64,000 nt of DNA, taken from assembly GCA_023382595.1 (NCBI GenBank), contig JAHDWB010000003.1:186001-250000 (forward strand), read 5' to 3'. Shown piece after piece: positions 34,838 to 44,897 of this stretch. A program made the position numbers and the translations under genes. How positions within the stretch are numbered: position 1 is the stretch's first letter; each line of letters opens with the position of its first letter. Source of the DNA: Anaerolineales bacterium. Lineage in GTDB: Bacteria > Chloroflexota > Anaerolineae > Anaerolineales > Villigracilaceae. The notes below the pieces were generated by a model. It was given only the letters and a program-made list of their open reading frames with translations, was not told the origin of the DNA and made no database searches.

Positions 34838-34953
34838 GGCGAAGCCCGTATCGAAACCAACAGTTGATGAAGGACACCCCAGTAATAGTATATTTTCTAT
34901 TTATGGTGGTTTCGATACGCTCCTCGCTTCGCTCGTCGCTACTCAACCACCGA
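34825..34953. repeat. Composite palindromic repeat (GGTTGAGTAG...CGTATCGAAACC family)
   Basis: Two units face each other. Unit one is GTTGGTTGAGTAG...CGTATCGAAACCAAC (34825-34861). Unit two is GGTGGTTTCGATACG...CTACTCAACCACC (34905-34951). The first supplies the stop codon of the upstream gene. The same family occurs at 41235-41399 and twice inside the gene at 54984-57035. Confidence 0.9.
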
Positions 34954-34978
34954 GTATCTTTGAAACAAAGGATCCCCC

Positions 34979-36001
34979 ATGCCACCAAAACTCCAAAACC
35001 CGATCATCGCAGGCAACACCGCCACCTTCATTTGGAAAGGCAAATCCGCGCCGCATTTCATCAGCGACATCCGCCAATGGGAGCAGGCTCCGCAAAAGAT
35101 GAAGCGGGCGGGGAAAAACTTGTGGGAATATTCAATCGAACTCTACCCGAAGGCGTATCTCGAATATGCGTTTTACGATCCGCGCGCGAAGAAGCGCGTC
35201 AAGGACCCGCTCAACAAGAACACCGTCTTCAACGGCATCAAACATTACAACCATTTCTTCTACATGCCCGGGCATGCCCCCACCCCGCTGGCGACCCGCA
35301 GAAAGAACGTCCCGCACGGCAAAGTGACCCATCACCTGCTCGATACATGGATGCTCGCGGACGATTCCGAACGCGACGTGTATCTCTATCATCCGCCCGT
35401 CAAGGAACCCGTGCCTTTGCTGGTTGTGTACGATGGTACGGATTACCTCCAACGTGCCAGCCTGAACGTGATCGTGGACAATCTGATCCACGAGAAGCGC
35501 ATCCGCCCGATCGCAATGGCGTTCCTGCAAAATGGCGGGAAGCATCGCGGCGTGGAATATGCCTGCTCCGACGCAACCATCATGTGGCTTCACCATGTCA
35601 TCCTGCCGTTCGCAACAAAAAAACTAAACCTGCTCGACGTGAGAAAACAGCGCGGCGCATACGGCGTGATGGGCGCATCCTTCAGCGGCTTGATGTCCGT
35701 GTACACGGGCTTGCGCATGCCGGAGATCTTCGGCAAAGTCATCAGCCAGTCGGGTGTGTTCGAGTCGGAAGGGCATGACTTCGCCGCCGTGGACTTGATC
35801 AAACACCAGCAGGCACACACCATGAACCTGTGGATGGACATTGGTCACTACGACTGGCTGCTCGAGGACAATCGCCGCATGTTACCGATCCTGCGTAAGA
35901 ATGGATACGACGTCACCTATCAGGAATTCACCGGCGGACACAACTACACCTGCTGGCGTGACGACATCCCCCACGCGCTCGAACATCACTTCGGGATTTG
36001 A
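34979..36001 (+). CDS. Enterochelin-esterase-like serine esterase
   Basis: Esterase-D/Fes-family hydrolase of 340 aa. The N-terminal part (about residues 5-95) is an early-set/CBM48-like beta domain (NTATFIWKGKSAPHFISDI, WEYSIELYPKAYLEYAFYDP). The catalytic domain has PLLVVYDGTDYL, the nucleophile Ser in MGASFSGLMS and a C-terminal EFTGGHNYTCWRDDIP with the likely catalytic His. No signal peptide is seen. The 3' end overlaps trpA, transcribed towards it, by 16 bp. No siderophore genes are nearby, so enterochelin itself is unlikely to be the substrate. Confidence 0.88.
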   Translation: MPPKLQNPIIAGNTATFIWKGKSAPHFISDIRQWEQAPQKMKRAGKNLWEYSIELYPKAYLEYAFYDPRAKKRVKDPLNKNTVFNGIKHYNHFFYMPGHAPTPLATRRKNVPHGKVTHHLLDTWMLADDSERDVYLYHPPVKEPVPLLVVYDGTDYLQRASLNVIVDNLIHEKRIRPIAMAFLQNGGKHRGVEYACSDATIMWLHHVILPFATKKLNLLDVRKQRGAYGVMGASFSGLMSVYTGLRMPEIFGKVISQSGVFESEGHDFAAVDLIKHQQAHTMNLWMDIGHYDWLLEDNRRMLPILRKNGYDVTYQEFTGGHNYTCWRDDIPHALEHHFGI

Positions 36002-36771
36002 TTCAACGCGCTTCGGAACTCCGCCGCAAACTGTTTCGCGGTTTCTATTGGCTTTTCACTCGCTCCAATCGTCTTCACACAAGCCGTCCCGACAATGACT
36101 CCATCTGCCATCTTGCCAACTTCCCTGGCTTGTTCGGGCGTGCCGATTCCAAATCCCACACACACAGGCGCGGACGTGTGCTCACGTACACGAGCGGTCA
36201 AATCACCAAGCCCCTCCGCTAGTGATTTGCGCTCCCCCGTAATACCTGTCACCGAAACGAGATAGATAAATCCTTTTGCGTTACGGGCAATCCGTTCCAT
36301 GCGTTCGGGGGAGGAGGTCGGCGCGAGCATGGGAATCAACGGTGCATCAACGCCGTTCATCGCGGCATGGAATTCATCCGCTTCCTCCATCGGCAAATCA
36401 GGGACGATGAATCCATCCGCGCCTGCCTCCACCGCATCACAGACAAATTTCTCCAGTCCATACGCCAGCATGGGATTGTAGTAGCCCATCAGAATCAATG
36501 GGATATCCACGCCGCGCTTGCGCAATTCCCTCACGGCTTCGAGTGACTTCTTGACCGTGATTCCCCTTTCCAACGCGATCTGTGTGGCATGCTGAATCAC
36601 AGGTCCATCCGCGAGCGGATCGGAGAAAGACAGCCCCACCTCGATCAAATCCGCGCCGTTTTTGGCTAAGGCTTCGATCACGTCAATGGAGGTGTTCAGG
36701 TCGGGGTAGCCCAATGGGAAATAGGGCATGAATATCGGTTTATTTTTGAAGGCGTTTTCGATTCGGTTCAT
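35986..36771 (-). CDS. trpA: Tryptophan synthase alpha subunit
   Basis: TIM-barrel enzyme of 261 aa that cleaves indole-3-glycerol phosphate to indole and glyceraldehyde 3-phosphate. The catalytic region LIEVGLSFSDPLADGPVIQ contains both acids (Glu and Asp), and the phosphate-binding GFGIGTPEQA lies near the C-terminus. It is the last gene of the trp operon, separated from trpB by an 86-bp gap filled by a palindromic repeat, and it overlaps the convergent esterase gene by 16 bp. Confidence 0.97.
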   Translation of the reverse strand: MNRIENAFKNKPIFMPYFPLGYPDLNTSIDVIEALAKNGADLIEVGLSFSDPLADGPVIQHATQIALERGITVKKSLEAVRELRKRGVDIPLILMGYYNPMLAYGLEKFVCDAVEAGADGFIVPDLPMEEADEFHAAMNGVDAPLIPMLAPTSSPERMERIARNAKGFIYLVSVTGITGERKSLAEGLGDLTARVREHTSAPVCVGFGIGTPEQAREVGKMADGVIVGTACVKTIGASEKPIETAKQFAAEFRSALNQIPK

Positions 36772-36785
36772 AATTCATTCCTCTT

Positions 36786-36860
36786 TGAACCGCGAAGCAC
36801 GCTAAGGTCGCAAAAAAACCTTTTAAAAATCTTTGCGTTCTTCGCGCTCTTGGCGGTTCA
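36786..36860. repeat. Palindromic repeat (CTTTGCGTTCTTCGCG family) between trpB and trpA
   Basis: Arms TGAACCGCGAAGCACGCTAA and CTTTGCGTTCTTCGCGCTCT followed by TGGCGGTTCA form a long imperfect hairpin. Its outer TGA is the trpB stop codon on the minus strand. Confidence 0.85.
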
Positions 36861-38054
36861 TTTTTCCGCGCCCAATTCCTTTATCACTGTGTTCAAGTCT
36901 TTATCACCGCGACCAGAAAGATTCACAAGAATCACCTGATCCTTCCGCATCGTCGGCGCGCGCTTGATCACCTCCGCTACCGCATGGGACGACTCCAACG
37001 CAGGGATAATCCCCTCCGTGTGGCACAAGGTTTGGAACGCGATCAACGCCTCCTCATCCGTCGCCGACGTATAAAACGCCCGCTCGGTATCCCGCATCAG
37101 CGCGTGCTCAGGACCCACCGCCGCGTAATCCAATCCCGCCGAGACGGAATGTGTCTCCGCGATCTGACCGTCTTCATCCTGCAAGACATACGTCCGCGTG
37201 CCGTGAATCACACCCACGCGTCCCTTCGACGGGTCGCCAAATCGCGCCGCGTGTTTGCCTGTCTCGATTCCGCTTCCGCCTGCTTCGACACCGATCAGCT
37301 CCACCCGCTCATCATCCACGAATCCGCTAAAGACTCCAATCGCGTTCGACCCGCCGCCCACACACGCGATGACCGTATCAGGCAAACGCCCCACTTCCAG
37401 CATCATCTGTTCACGTGCTTCCGCTCCAATCACAGACTGGAACTCGCGCACGATCGTCGGGTACGGATGTGGTCCCAGCGCCGAGCCGAGCAGGTAATGC
37501 GTATCGCGCACATTCGTCACCCAATCGCGGATCGCTTCGTTGATCGCATCCTTCAACGTCTTCGTCCCCGACTCCACAGGTCGCACCTCCGCGCCGAGCA
37601 GCTTCATGCGGAACACGTTCGGCTCCTGCCGCGCGACGTCCACCACGCCCATGTACACCACGCAATCCAATCCCAGCAACGCCGCCGCCGTCGCCGACGC
37701 AACGCCATGCTGCCCCGCGCCTGTCTCTGCCACGATGCGCCGCTTCCCCATCCGCTTCACGAGCAACGCCTGCCCCAACGCGTTGTTGATCTTATGTGCA
37801 CCCGTGTGCGCCAGGTCTTCGCGCTTCAAATAGATCTGTGCGCCGCCCAATTTTTCCGAGAGACGTTTTGCGTATGTCAATGGTGTTGGTCGACCCACGA
37901 ACGACGCCATCAACTTGTTGAATTCGTTTTGAAATCCAACATCTGCCCTCGCCGCCACGAACGCTTCTTCCAACTCGATCAACGCGGGCATCAACGTTTC
38001 GGGCACGAACTGTCCGCCGTAAGGTCCAAATTTTGTTGATAATAATGTCGTCAT
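36858..38054 (-). CDS. trpB: Tryptophan synthase beta subunit
   Basis: PLP enzyme of 398 aa that condenses indole with serine. The PLP lysine lies in [13 protein letters not shown], the phosphate loop is [10 protein letters not shown], and the N-terminus has [17 protein letters not shown]. It is the TrpB1 class, which pairs with TrpA. The start overlaps the trpF stop by 4 bp. The stop codon coincides with the edge of a palindromic repeat. Confidence 0.97.
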   Translation of the reverse strand: MTTLLSTKFGPYGGQFVPETLMPALIELEEAFVAARADVGFQNEFNKLMASFVGRPTPLTYAKRLSEKLGGAQIYLKREDLAHTGAHKINNALGQALLVKRMGKRRIVAETGAGQHGVASATAAALLGLDCVVYMGVVDVARQEPNVFRMKLLGAEVRPVESGTKTLKDAINEAIRDWVTNVRDTHYLLGSALGPHPYPTIVREFQSVIGAEAREQMMLEVGRLPDTVIACVGGGSNAIGVFSGFVDDERVELIGVEAGGSGIETGKHAARFGDPSKGRVGVIHGTRTYVLQDEDGQIAETHSVSAGLDYAAVGPEHALMRDTERAFYTSATDEEALIAFQTLCHTEGIIPALESSHAVAEVIKRAPTMRKDQVILVNLSGRGDKDLNTVIKELGAEK

Positions 38055-38716
38055 AATTCCTCTTTGAGATTGAAGCCTTTTCCTCGCTCAAACCTGACTC
38101 TCCCATCACGCACTGCCTGCACGAACTCCTTCATCTTGTTCGGATCTTTCTCACCCGGGGCTGACTCCACACCCGAAGCCACATCCACCCCCCACGGCTT
38201 GACTCTACTAACCGCCTCCGCGACATTCTCGGGAGTCAGTCCACCCGCCAGCAACAACGGATACTTCCTCGCCAACTCCGCCGCGCCATCCCAATCGGCA
38301 GGGACACCGCTCCCGCCAAAGACGCCTTTCACAGCCGCATCCAACAAAAATGCAGGCGGCTCACTTCTGGCAAAGTCATCTACACTCTCAGGTATTCCAC
38401 GAAACGCTTTGAGCGCCTTTCCATCAAGGGCTTTCAACATTTCAGGTGTTTCATCGCCATGCAGTTGCGTCAGATCCAATAAGCAAGATTCCAATATATC
38501 TTTCACTTCTTCTACTGATGAATTCACAAACACACCGACAAGCTTGATGTGCGAATACTCCTTCTTCAAAACGGCTGTGATTTCAGCACAGACTTGTTTT
38601 TCAATAAAGCGCGGGCTTTTTGGGAAGAAGTTGAATCCTAAATAATCCGCGCCAGCATCTATAGCGGCGAGGGCATCGGTCAACGTTTTGATTCCACAGA
38701 TTTTTATTTTGGTCAT
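38051..38716 (-). CDS. trpF: Phosphoribosylanthranilate isomerase
   Basis: TIM-barrel isomerase of 221 aa. The start at 38716 gives the family N-terminus [16 protein letters not shown]; six upstream codons are unsupported. The catalytic Cys is in KICGIK and a late Asp in [10 protein letters not shown]. It overlaps trpB by 4 bp and follows trpC after 67 bp that contain a short palindromic repeat. Confidence 0.96.
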   Translation of the reverse strand: MTKIKICGIKTLTDALAAIDAGADYLGFNFFPKSPRFIEKQVCAEITAVLKKEYSHIKLVGVFVNSSVEEVKDILESCLLDLTQLHGDETPEMLKALDGKALKAFRGIPESVDDFARSEPPAFLLDAAVKGVFGGSGVPADWDGAAELARKYPLLLAGGLTPENVAEAVSRVKPWGVDVASGVESAPGEKDPNKMKEFVQAVRDGRVRFERGKGFNLKEEL

Positions 38717-38758
38717 TACGTTTCCGTAGGTCATGTTTTTAACGTGACATCGCTCATG

Positions 38759-38787
38759 GTAGGCGTCACACTACAAGCGTGACCTAC
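38759..38787. repeat. Short palindromic repeat (GTAGGTCACGCT family) between trpC and trpF
   Basis: On the minus strand GTAGGTCACGCTTGT faces AGTGTGACGCCTAC. Its outer TAG is the trpC stop codon. Confidence 0.7.
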
Positions 38788-39593
38788 TCGCCCATCCCCG
38801 AAAGTTCTTTCACTTTCGCAGGGATATCTTCCGAAGTCACCAACGCCTCACCGACGAGGATTGCGTCAACGTTTGCTTTTGCCAATCGTTCGACATCGCT
38901 GGCGGTGAAGATTCCTGATTCGGCAACGACTGTTATCTCAAACGGAATCATTGGGCGGAGTCTTTCTGTTGTTTCGAGAGTGACATTGAATGTGGCGAGA
39001 TTGCGATTGTTGATGCCGATGAGTTGGATATTCGGAATTTTCAAAACGCGCTCGGTTTCGGCTTCGTCATGGACTTCGATTAAGGCGGTCAAGCCCAAGT
39101 TCAAAGCGCAGGCGTGGAGGTCGGCAAAGTGGGAGTCGTCAGGGATGGCGGCTGCGATGAGGAGAATGGCATCGGCGCCGTTGGCTCGGGATTCGTAGAG
39201 TTGGGTTTCGTGGATGATGAAGTCTTTTCGCAAAAGAGGTGTCACGTGCGAGGTGTCAGGTGTCAGGTTGCGGGCGCGGAGTTCACGCAAGGTTTCGAGT
39301 TTACCCATGAAGAACTTTTCATCGGTCAACACAGAAATGGCGGAGGCGCCGTTTTGGGTGTAGATGTCTGCTACTTGGAAGAGGTCGAGGTGCGGGGCGA
39401 GGAGCCCCTTTGAGGGAGAGGCACGCTTGAGTTCAGCGATTAGGCTCGGGTGAGTCCCGAAGCGGCGGCGCTTGATTGCGGTGAGAAAATCTCGAGGCGC
39501 GGGAGAAGAGTTTGCGGCGCGGCGTAAGGATCGGGCGTCGAGCGCCGCTATCTCCAGTTTTTTTTGTTCGATGATTTTTTCCAGGATGTTCAT
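38784..39593 (-). CDS. trpC: Indole-3-glycerol-phosphate synthase
   Basis: TIM-barrel synthase of 269 aa that closes the indole ring. It shows [13 protein letters not shown] (catalytic Lys), [37 protein letters not shown] and [11 protein letters not shown]. It overlaps trpGD by 4 bp at its start. The stop codon TAG lies inside a palindromic repeat. Not fused to trpF, unlike the enteric arrangement. Confidence 0.97.
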   Translation of the reverse strand: MNILEKIIEQKKLEIAALDARSLRRAANSSPAPRDFLTAIKRRRFGTHPSLIAELKRASPSKGLLAPHLDLFQVADIYTQNGASAISVLTDEKFFMGKLETLRELRARNLTPDTSHVTPLLRKDFIIHETQLYESRANGADAILLIAAAIPDDSHFADLHACALNLGLTALIEVHDEAETERVLKIPNIQLIGINNRNLATFNVTLETTERLRPMIPFEITVVAESGIFTASDVERLAKANVDAILVGEALVTSEDIPAKVKELSGMGE

Positions 39594-41209
39594 TGAATGG
39601 CTTGGAACTGTTGCGTAAATTCGACCAGCGCGTTGAGTTTGTCGAGGGCTTGACCACTGTCGAGGGATGCTTGGGCTTCGGCGAGCGCAGATTTGAAATC
39701 GCCCGTCTCGGCGGCGAGGGCGGCGGCGGCGTTGAGGAGCACCGCGTCACGGCGCGCGCCGTTCAGTTTATTGGAGAGGAGGTCGCGCATCATCACGGCG
39801 GATTCGTCGGGCGTGCCGCCGCGGAGGTCTGCTACGGTGGATTGCCCGAGACCGAGGTCAGAGGGATGGAGATCGTAGGTTTCGACGGTGTTGTTTTTGA
39901 GATGGCTGACGCGGTTCGCGCCTGTGGTGTTGAGTTCGTCGAGACCGTTGGCGCCGTGGATGACAAGCGCGGCTTTGGAACCGAGTTCGTTAAGGACGTG
40001 CGCGAGCGGCTCGGTGAGTTTGGGATCGAAGACGCCCGTGAGTTGGATGTGCGCGCCTGCGGGGTTGGTGAGCGGACCAAGGATGTTGAAGATGGTGCGC
40101 TGACCGATCTCCTTGCGCGGACCAACGGCGTGCTTCATGGCAGGATGAAATTTTGGAGCGAACATAAATCCGATGCCGACCTGTTCGATGGCTTGAGCGA
40201 CCTGTTCGGCGGTGAGATCGAGATTCACACCGAGGGCGGAGAGGACATCGGCGCTTCCGCATTGCGAAGAGGCGGCGCGGTTGCCGTGCTTGGCGACTTT
40301 GCGTCCTGTGCCTGCGAGGACAAACGCCGCGGCAGTGGAGATGTTGAACGTGTGCGCGCCGTCACCGCCTGTGCCGACGATGTCGTAAACGGATTCAGTT
40401 GTGTCCAGTTTGACCTTGACCGCGTTGGCGCGCATGGCACGGACAGAGCCTGTGATCTCGGGGATGGTCTCGCCTTTCATGCGGAGCGCGACGAGATACG
40501 CGCCGATCTGCGCTTGCGTGGCTTGACCCGTCATGATGACGTTCATGGCTTGCTCGGCTTCGTCGGCGGTGAGGTCGGTGCGGTTGATGGCTTTGGCAAT
40601 AAAGGGCTTGAGCATGGAGGGTTCTCCTTTTGTAGCGGGAGCGGGATTCAGGTCGAGGAAGTTCTTGAGGATTTGCTTGCCGTGTTCAGTGAGGATGGAT
40701 TCAGGATGGAACTGCACACCGTAGGTATGATGCTCTTTGTGTTTCAATCCCATAATTTCTTCTTCGGGCGTGACGGCGGTGACTTCGAGTTCGGCGGGGA
40801 TAGGGTCGTAGACGACGAGCGAGTGATAACGCATCGCTTCGAATGGTGATGGGACGCCTTTGAAAATTCCCTGACCGTTGTGAGTCACTTTGGATGTCTT
40901 GCCGTGCATGAGACGTGGAGCACGGTCGACTCTGCCGCCGAAAACTGCTCCCAAAGCCTGATGCCCGAGGCAGACACCGAGCACGGGGATTTTTCCGTCG
41001 AAGTATTTGATTGCGTCGGAGGAGATGCCGTCGTCTTTGAGCGGTTCACCTGGACCTGGTGAAATTACAAGATGAGATGGATTCAGCGCGATGAGCTGGT
41101 TCATCGTCACCTGGTCATTGCGGAAGACTTTGATGTCTGCGCCGAGTTCGCCGAAGTATTGAACGAGGTTATAGGTAAAAGAGTCGTAGTTGTCGATGAG
41201 GACGAGCAT
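39590..41209 (-). CDS. trpGD: Fused anthranilate synthase glutaminase / anthranilate phosphoribosyltransferase
   Basis: Bifunctional protein of 539 aa. Residues 1-190 are the TrpG glutamine amidotransferase: start [19 protein letters not shown], catalytic Cys in [10 protein letters not shown], His/Glu in [10 protein letters not shown] short linker ([10 protein letters not shown]) joins TrpD (about 200-539) with the PRPP loop [17 protein letters not shown] and KHGNRAASS. An internal Met at the start of the TrpD part could allow separate initiation, but no frame break exists. TrpG pairs with TrpE encoded upstream. Confidence 0.96.
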   Translation of the reverse strand: MLVLIDNYDSFTYNLVQYFGELGADIKVFRNDQVTMNQLIALNPSHLVISPGPGEPLKDDGISSDAIKYFDGKIPVLGVCLGHQALGAVFGGRVDRAPRLMHGKTSKVTHNGQGIFKGVPSPFEAMRYHSLVVYDPIPAELEVTAVTPEEEIMGLKHKEHHTYGVQFHPESILTEHGKQILKNFLDLNPAPATKGEPSMLKPFIAKAINRTDLTADEAEQAMNVIMTGQATQAQIGAYLVALRMKGETIPEITGSVRAMRANAVKVKLDTTESVYDIVGTGGDGAHTFNISTAAAFVLAGTGRKVAKHGNRAASSQCGSADVLSALGVNLDLTAEQVAQAIEQVGIGFMFAPKFHPAMKHAVGPRKEIGQRTIFNILGPLTNPAGAHIQLTGVFDPKLTEPLAHVLNELGSKAALVIHGANGLDELNTTGANRVSHLKNNTVETYDLHPSDLGLGQSTVADLRGGTPDESAVMMRDLLSNKLNGARRDAVLLNAAAALAAETGDFKSALAEAQASLDSGQALDKLNALVEFTQQFQAIQ

Positions 41210-41234
41210 GAGGTGTTCCTTTTATTCATACTCC

Positions 41235-41399
41235 GTTGGTTGAGTAGGCGGCGGGAGTCGATTTATCTTTGCGAGACTCATTGCATCCGCCGCCATATCG
41301 AAACCAACAGTTGCCAGAACTATTTTTGTAACAAGAGTTGCTTTACGGCATAGTGGTCTCGATACGTCCTTCGCTTCGCTCAGGACTACTCGACCACCG
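41235..41399. repeat. Composite palindromic repeat (GTTGGTTGAGTAGG...TATCGAAACCAAC family)
   Basis: Two facing units as at 34825-34953. One unit is GTTGGTTGAGTAGG to ATATCGAAACCAAC, with a longer loop. The second is GTGGTCTCGATACG to CTACTCGACCACC. Fills the trpS-trpGD gap and ends 9 bp from the trpS stop. Confidence 0.9.
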
Positions 41400-41408
41400 A
41401 GGTATTCT

Positions 41409-42458
41409 TTAATCGTACTCACCAAAGATATCCACCTGATCGACAAATAGATCGAGTGAATAGGACAAGCCTGTCTTCTCGCGGACGAGTTCCATCGTCG
41501 CTTTGGCTTCGGTTTGCATGCGGCTGATGCCATGTGCGAGCACGTCGCTGGGAATCAAAGGATGGGAGAGGAAATACGCACGTTTCTCGCGGATCGGCTC
41601 AAGGAAGTTATTAATGGCGTTGGCAAGCTTTTCCTTGACTTCCACGTCACCAACTTTGCCCACGCGATAGCGTTCCTTGAGATCGTCCACTTCGGCTTTA
41701 GATGGGTTGAAAGCGTCGTGGTAGATGAAGACAGGGTTGCCCTCTACAGTTCCAGGGTCGGTGGCGCGGAGACGTTTGGGGTCGGTGTACATGTTCATCA
41801 CTTTTTGTTTGACGGTCTCGGCGTCATCGGAAAGATAGATCGCATTGCCCACGGATTTGCTCATCTTGCTTTGTCCGTCCGTGCCGACCAAAAGTGGAAC
41901 GTCGCCGATGATCGAGTCGGGTTCGGGGAAGACTTCACCATAGAGGTTGTTGAAGCGGCGCGCCATCTCGCGGGCAAGTTCGACATGGGATTGGTTGTCG
42001 CGTCCCACAGGGACAACCTGCGCGCGGGGGAGCAGAATGTCCACGGCTTGGAGCACGGGATAACCGAGCAGACCGAACGGCATGGAATCAATGTTGGCAT
42101 CGCGCGCCATGTCTTTGAGGGTGGGCATCCTTTCGAGACGCGGCACGGTGACCAGCATTTCAAAGAGCAGGTTCAACTGATAGGTTTCAGGGATTGCCGA
42201 TTGGACAAATATCGTGCTGACATCGGGATCAATGCCCACGGCGAGATAATCCAACACGGTTTCCTTGATGTAGGTTGGAATCTCTTTGATGTATTGCGGC
42301 TCAGGTTTGGTCGTGAGCGTGTGCAGGTCCGCGATGATGAAGAAGGATTCGTATTGATGCTGTAAGCGCACGCGATTGGCAAGCGAGCCAACATAGTGAC
42401 CAAGATGGAGACGCCCAGTCGGGCGATCACCAGTGAGAAGGCGGGGTTTGGTGGTCAT
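41409..42458 (-). CDS. trpS: Tryptophanyl-tRNA synthetase
   Basis: Class I synthetase of 349 aa that charges tRNA-Trp. The HIGH motif is [17 protein letters not shown] is [11 protein letters not shown], and [19 protein letters not shown] is typical of TrpRS. It stands between trpE and trpGD inside the biosynthetic operon, so the same tRNA-Trp-sensing leader should control both synthesis and charging. The gaps on both sides hold palindromic repeats, but no terminator with a U-tract is visible. Confidence 0.96.
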   Translation of the reverse strand: MTTKPRLLTGDRPTGRLHLGHYVGSLANRVRLQHQYESFFIIADLHTLTTKPEPQYIKEIPTYIKETVLDYLAVGIDPDVSTIFVQSAIPETYQLNLLFEMLVTVPRLERMPTLKDMARDANIDSMPFGLLGYPVLQAVDILLPRAQVVPVGRDNQSHVELAREMARRFNNLYGEVFPEPDSIIGDVPLLVGTDGQSKMSKSVGNAIYLSDDAETVKQKVMNMYTDPKRLRATDPGTVEGNPVFIYHDAFNPSKAEVDDLKERYRVGKVGDVEVKEKLANAINNFLEPIREKRAYFLSHPLIPSDVLAHGISRMQTEAKATMELVREKTGLSYSLDLFVDQVDIFGEYD

Positions 42459-42479
42459 GGTGGTTATCCTTTCAAGTTC

Positions 42480-42543
42480 AGTTAGTGGCTAACAGTTGCT
42501 AGTTGACAGCGGAAAACTGCCAACCGGCCACTGACAACTGTCA
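42480..42543. repeat. Palindromic repeat (TGACAGTTGTCAGTGGCC family) between trpE and trpS
   Basis: Minus strand TGACAGTTGTCAGTGGCCGG and the downstream CTAGCAACTGTTAGCCACTA form an imperfect hairpin. The first TGA is the trpE stop codon. Confidence 0.75.
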
Positions 42544-43998
42544 ACCGTTGGTTTCTGCCATTTCAATCGCTTTTAACATTGCAGACGCTTTATTGACCGT
42601 CTCTTGAAACTCGGTGCTGGGATCGGAATCGGCAACGATGCCCGCGCCAGCTTGGACGGTAAACGTGTTCCCGCGACCGACCATCGTGCGGATGGCGAGG
42701 CAGGTGTCCATGTTGCCGTCGAAGCCGAAGTAGCCGACCATGCCCGCGTATGCACCGCGCGCATCAGGTTCGAGTTCGGAGATGATTTCGAGGGCGCGAA
42801 CTTTCGGAGCGCCAGAAACCGTCCCAGCGGGGAAGGAAGCGCGCACCAGATCGAAGGCGGTCAGGTCAGGCTTGAGTTTACCTTCAACATGCGAGACGAT
42901 GTGCATCACATGCGAATATTTCTCTATCGTAAAGAAGTCGGAAACAGTCACCGTGCCATACTCGCACACGCGTCCCAGGTCGTTGCGACCCAGATCGACA
43001 AGCATGACATGCTCGGCGCGTTCCTTCGGATCGGCAAGCAGTTCCTGCGCAAGCGCGGTGTCAGCGTTGGAATCAGCTCCCCGGGGGCGCGTCCCCGCTA
43101 TCGGTCGGAGAGAAGCGGTTCGCCCCTCCAGCCGCACGAACATTTCAGGAGATGATCCAACGATAAAAAGCGGGGCATCATCCACGAGTCCGAAATCAAA
43201 AAAGAACATGTACGGCGACGGATTGAGACGGCGCACGGCGCGATAGACATCGAACGGTTCGACTTTCGTTTCGCGCGTGAAGCGCTGCGAAAGCACCACC
43301 TGAAAAATATCGCCCGCCGCGATGTGCTCCTTGGCATCGCGCACCATGTCTTCAAAACGCCCCTGCGTCATGTTCGAGAGCGTCTTTGACAATCCGACTT
43401 CGCGCGGCTGGGCGGGCGGAAGCGGCGCACGGATGCGCGACTCGATCTGGTCGAGTTTACGTTCCGCAGCTTCGGTATCGCCGTCCAGCACGTTCGCGAT
43501 CAGTGAAAGGCTGCGCCGCACATGATCGAAGGATATGATGGTATCCGCAAGAAGATAGATGCCATCGAGGATCGTGTCAGCGCGATCTGCCCGCTTCATC
43601 CCTGACCTGAGAGTTGGTTCAAAGAACCGAACCGACTCGTAGCCCAGATACCCCACCAACCCGCCGATGAAACGCGGCGCGCCCGCCTGCGGTTTGAAAT
43701 TGAAACGGCTCATTTCCTCCTGCAAAAAGAGGGTCGGGTCGCCTTCGTGCTTGACGATCCGCGATCCAGCGCTGTCTTTGATCTCGATCTCGGTATCGCG
43801 GACGATGTATTGCGCTTTGGGCTGTACGCCGATGAAGGAGTAACGGGCGATCCGTTCGCCGCCTTCGACAGACTCAAGCAGGAACGACGGCGTTTCGCCG
43901 CGCAATTTCATGTACACGCCGATGGGTGTCTCAAGGTCCGCGCTGATCTCGCGGATGATGGTTTGGGTCGCGGTAGTGGGTGTTGCTTCTAATAACAT
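42541..43998 (-). CDS. trpE: Anthranilate synthase component I
   Basis: Chorismate-using enzyme of 485 aa. The start at 43998 has AAGGAG 5 bases upstream; the longer frame to 44040 runs into a repeat. C-terminal motifs are complete: PSPYMFFFDFG, ASLRPIAGTRPRG, DLGRNDLGRVCEYG, FPAGTVSGAPKVRALEII and YFGFDGNMDTCLAIRT. The N-terminal LLESVEGGERIARYSFIG contains the usual tryptophan feedback site (LLES). First structural gene of the operon behind a T-box. Confidence 0.97.
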   Translation of the reverse strand: MLLEATPTTATQTIIREISADLETPIGVYMKLRGETPSFLLESVEGGERIARYSFIGVQPKAQYIVRDTEIEIKDSAGSRIVKHEGDPTLFLQEEMSRFNFKPQAGAPRFIGGLVGYLGYESVRFFEPTLRSGMKRADRADTILDGIYLLADTIISFDHVRRSLSLIANVLDGDTEAAERKLDQIESRIRAPLPPAQPREVGLSKTLSNMTQGRFEDMVRDAKEHIAAGDIFQVVLSQRFTRETKVEPFDVYRAVRRLNPSPYMFFFDFGLVDDAPLFIVGSSPEMFVRLEGRTASLRPIAGTRPRGADSNADTALAQELLADPKERAEHVMLVDLGRNDLGRVCEYGTVTVSDFFTIEKYSHVMHIVSHVEGKLKPDLTAFDLVRASFPAGTVSGAPKVRALEIISELEPDARGAYAGMVGYFGFDGNMDTCLAIRTMVGRGNTFTVQAGAGIVADSDPSTEFQETVNKASAMLKAIEMAETNG

Positions 43999-44015
43999 TC
44001 TTTCTCCTTTATTCC

Positions 44016-44066
44016 GTAGGGGCGAGGTTCTCTCGCCCAAATTGGACGGGGAAACCCCGCCCCTAC
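44016..44066. repeat. Palindromic repeat (GTAGGGGCG...CGCCCCTAC family) in the trpE leader
   Basis: GTAGGGGCGAGG...CTCGCCC and GGGGAAACCCCGCCCCTAC form two nested hairpins with outer arms GTAGGGGCG / CGCCCCTAC. It lies between the T-box terminator and the trpE ribosome site. Relatives occur at 48451 and 51560. Confidence 0.85.
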
Positions 44067-44080
44067 AAATCGATTAAATT

Positions 44081-44496
<416 letters not shown>

Positions 44497-44501
44497 GCGC
44501 G

Positions 44502-44530
44502 ATTGTATGACGGAGGCGGGATGTTGTCAA
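44502..44530 (-). promoter_or_regulatory. Strong sigma-A-type promoter of the trp operon
   Basis: On the minus strand a perfect TTGACA (44525-44530) and TACAAT (44502-44507) are separated by 17 bases, directly upstream of the T-box leader. This sets the leader's 5' end near 44495. Confidence 0.85.
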
Positions 44531-44726
44531 GTCTGAGTTTTCATCATGTGTTTACACTGCCGCACAGACTGTCCTTGCTTGTCAGATTTTAAGTGCTTTA
44601 GGCGTATCAATATTAATCCGCAGATGTCGAAGATCGAGCAGATCGGAGAGAAAACAAGAGAAATACCCGCCTACACGAAAGGAAAATCTAGCAACCCGGC
44701 ATTTCCTCCTGCCAATTCCAAATCCC

Positions 44727-44788
44727 AGGTTCACTTTTTGAAAAGCTAGGTTTACTTTTGGAAAAGCTAGGCTTGCTTTTGAAAAGTC
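44727..44788. repeat. Three imperfect 21-bp tandem repeats downstream of dnaA
   Basis: Three head-to-tail units: AGGTTCACTTTTTGAAAAGCT, AGGTTTACTTTTGGAAAAGCT with one extra variation, and a 20-base AGGCTTGCTTTTGAAAAGTC. Each contains the short palindrome-like CTTTTNGAAAAG. The rest of the stretch 44531-44844 shows no convincing gene; a 67-codon frame at 44546-44749 looks non-coding. Confidence 0.8.
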
Positions 44789-44844
44789 AGGCTGGGGATT
44801 GGGAAAGAGACGGCGGGGTTTTCATCCGGCAGTGCGGCGCAACA

Positions 44845-44876
44845 AAAAACGGGCACATCCAATGGGATGCGCCCGT
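44845..44876 (-). terminator. Intrinsic terminator of dnaA
   Basis: Stem ACGGGCGCATCC / GGATGTGCCCGT (one wobble) around CATT, followed on the minus strand by TTTTTTGTT, 22 bp beyond the dnaA stop. Confidence 0.88.
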
Positions 44877-44897
44877 CTGTTTCCTGTTCCTGTGCGG

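Noticed and set aside
34825-34953. Insertion sequence or CRISPR at the paired repeats
   Set aside because: No transposase frame and no regular repeat-spacer series; the structure is a pair of facing palindromes.
36984-38039. 351-codon + strand frame opposite trpB
   Set aside because: Arg/His-rich antisense shadow of a conserved enzyme.
39593-40849. 418-codon open frame on the + strand opposite trpGD
   Set aside because: It lies entirely antisense to a complete, motif-rich TrpGD protein and has low-complexity G/V/E/D composition typical of a shadow frame.
44546-44749. 67-codon frame upstream of the trp promoter
   Set aside because: No ribosome site, no recognisable pattern, and it runs into the 21-bp tandem repeats.
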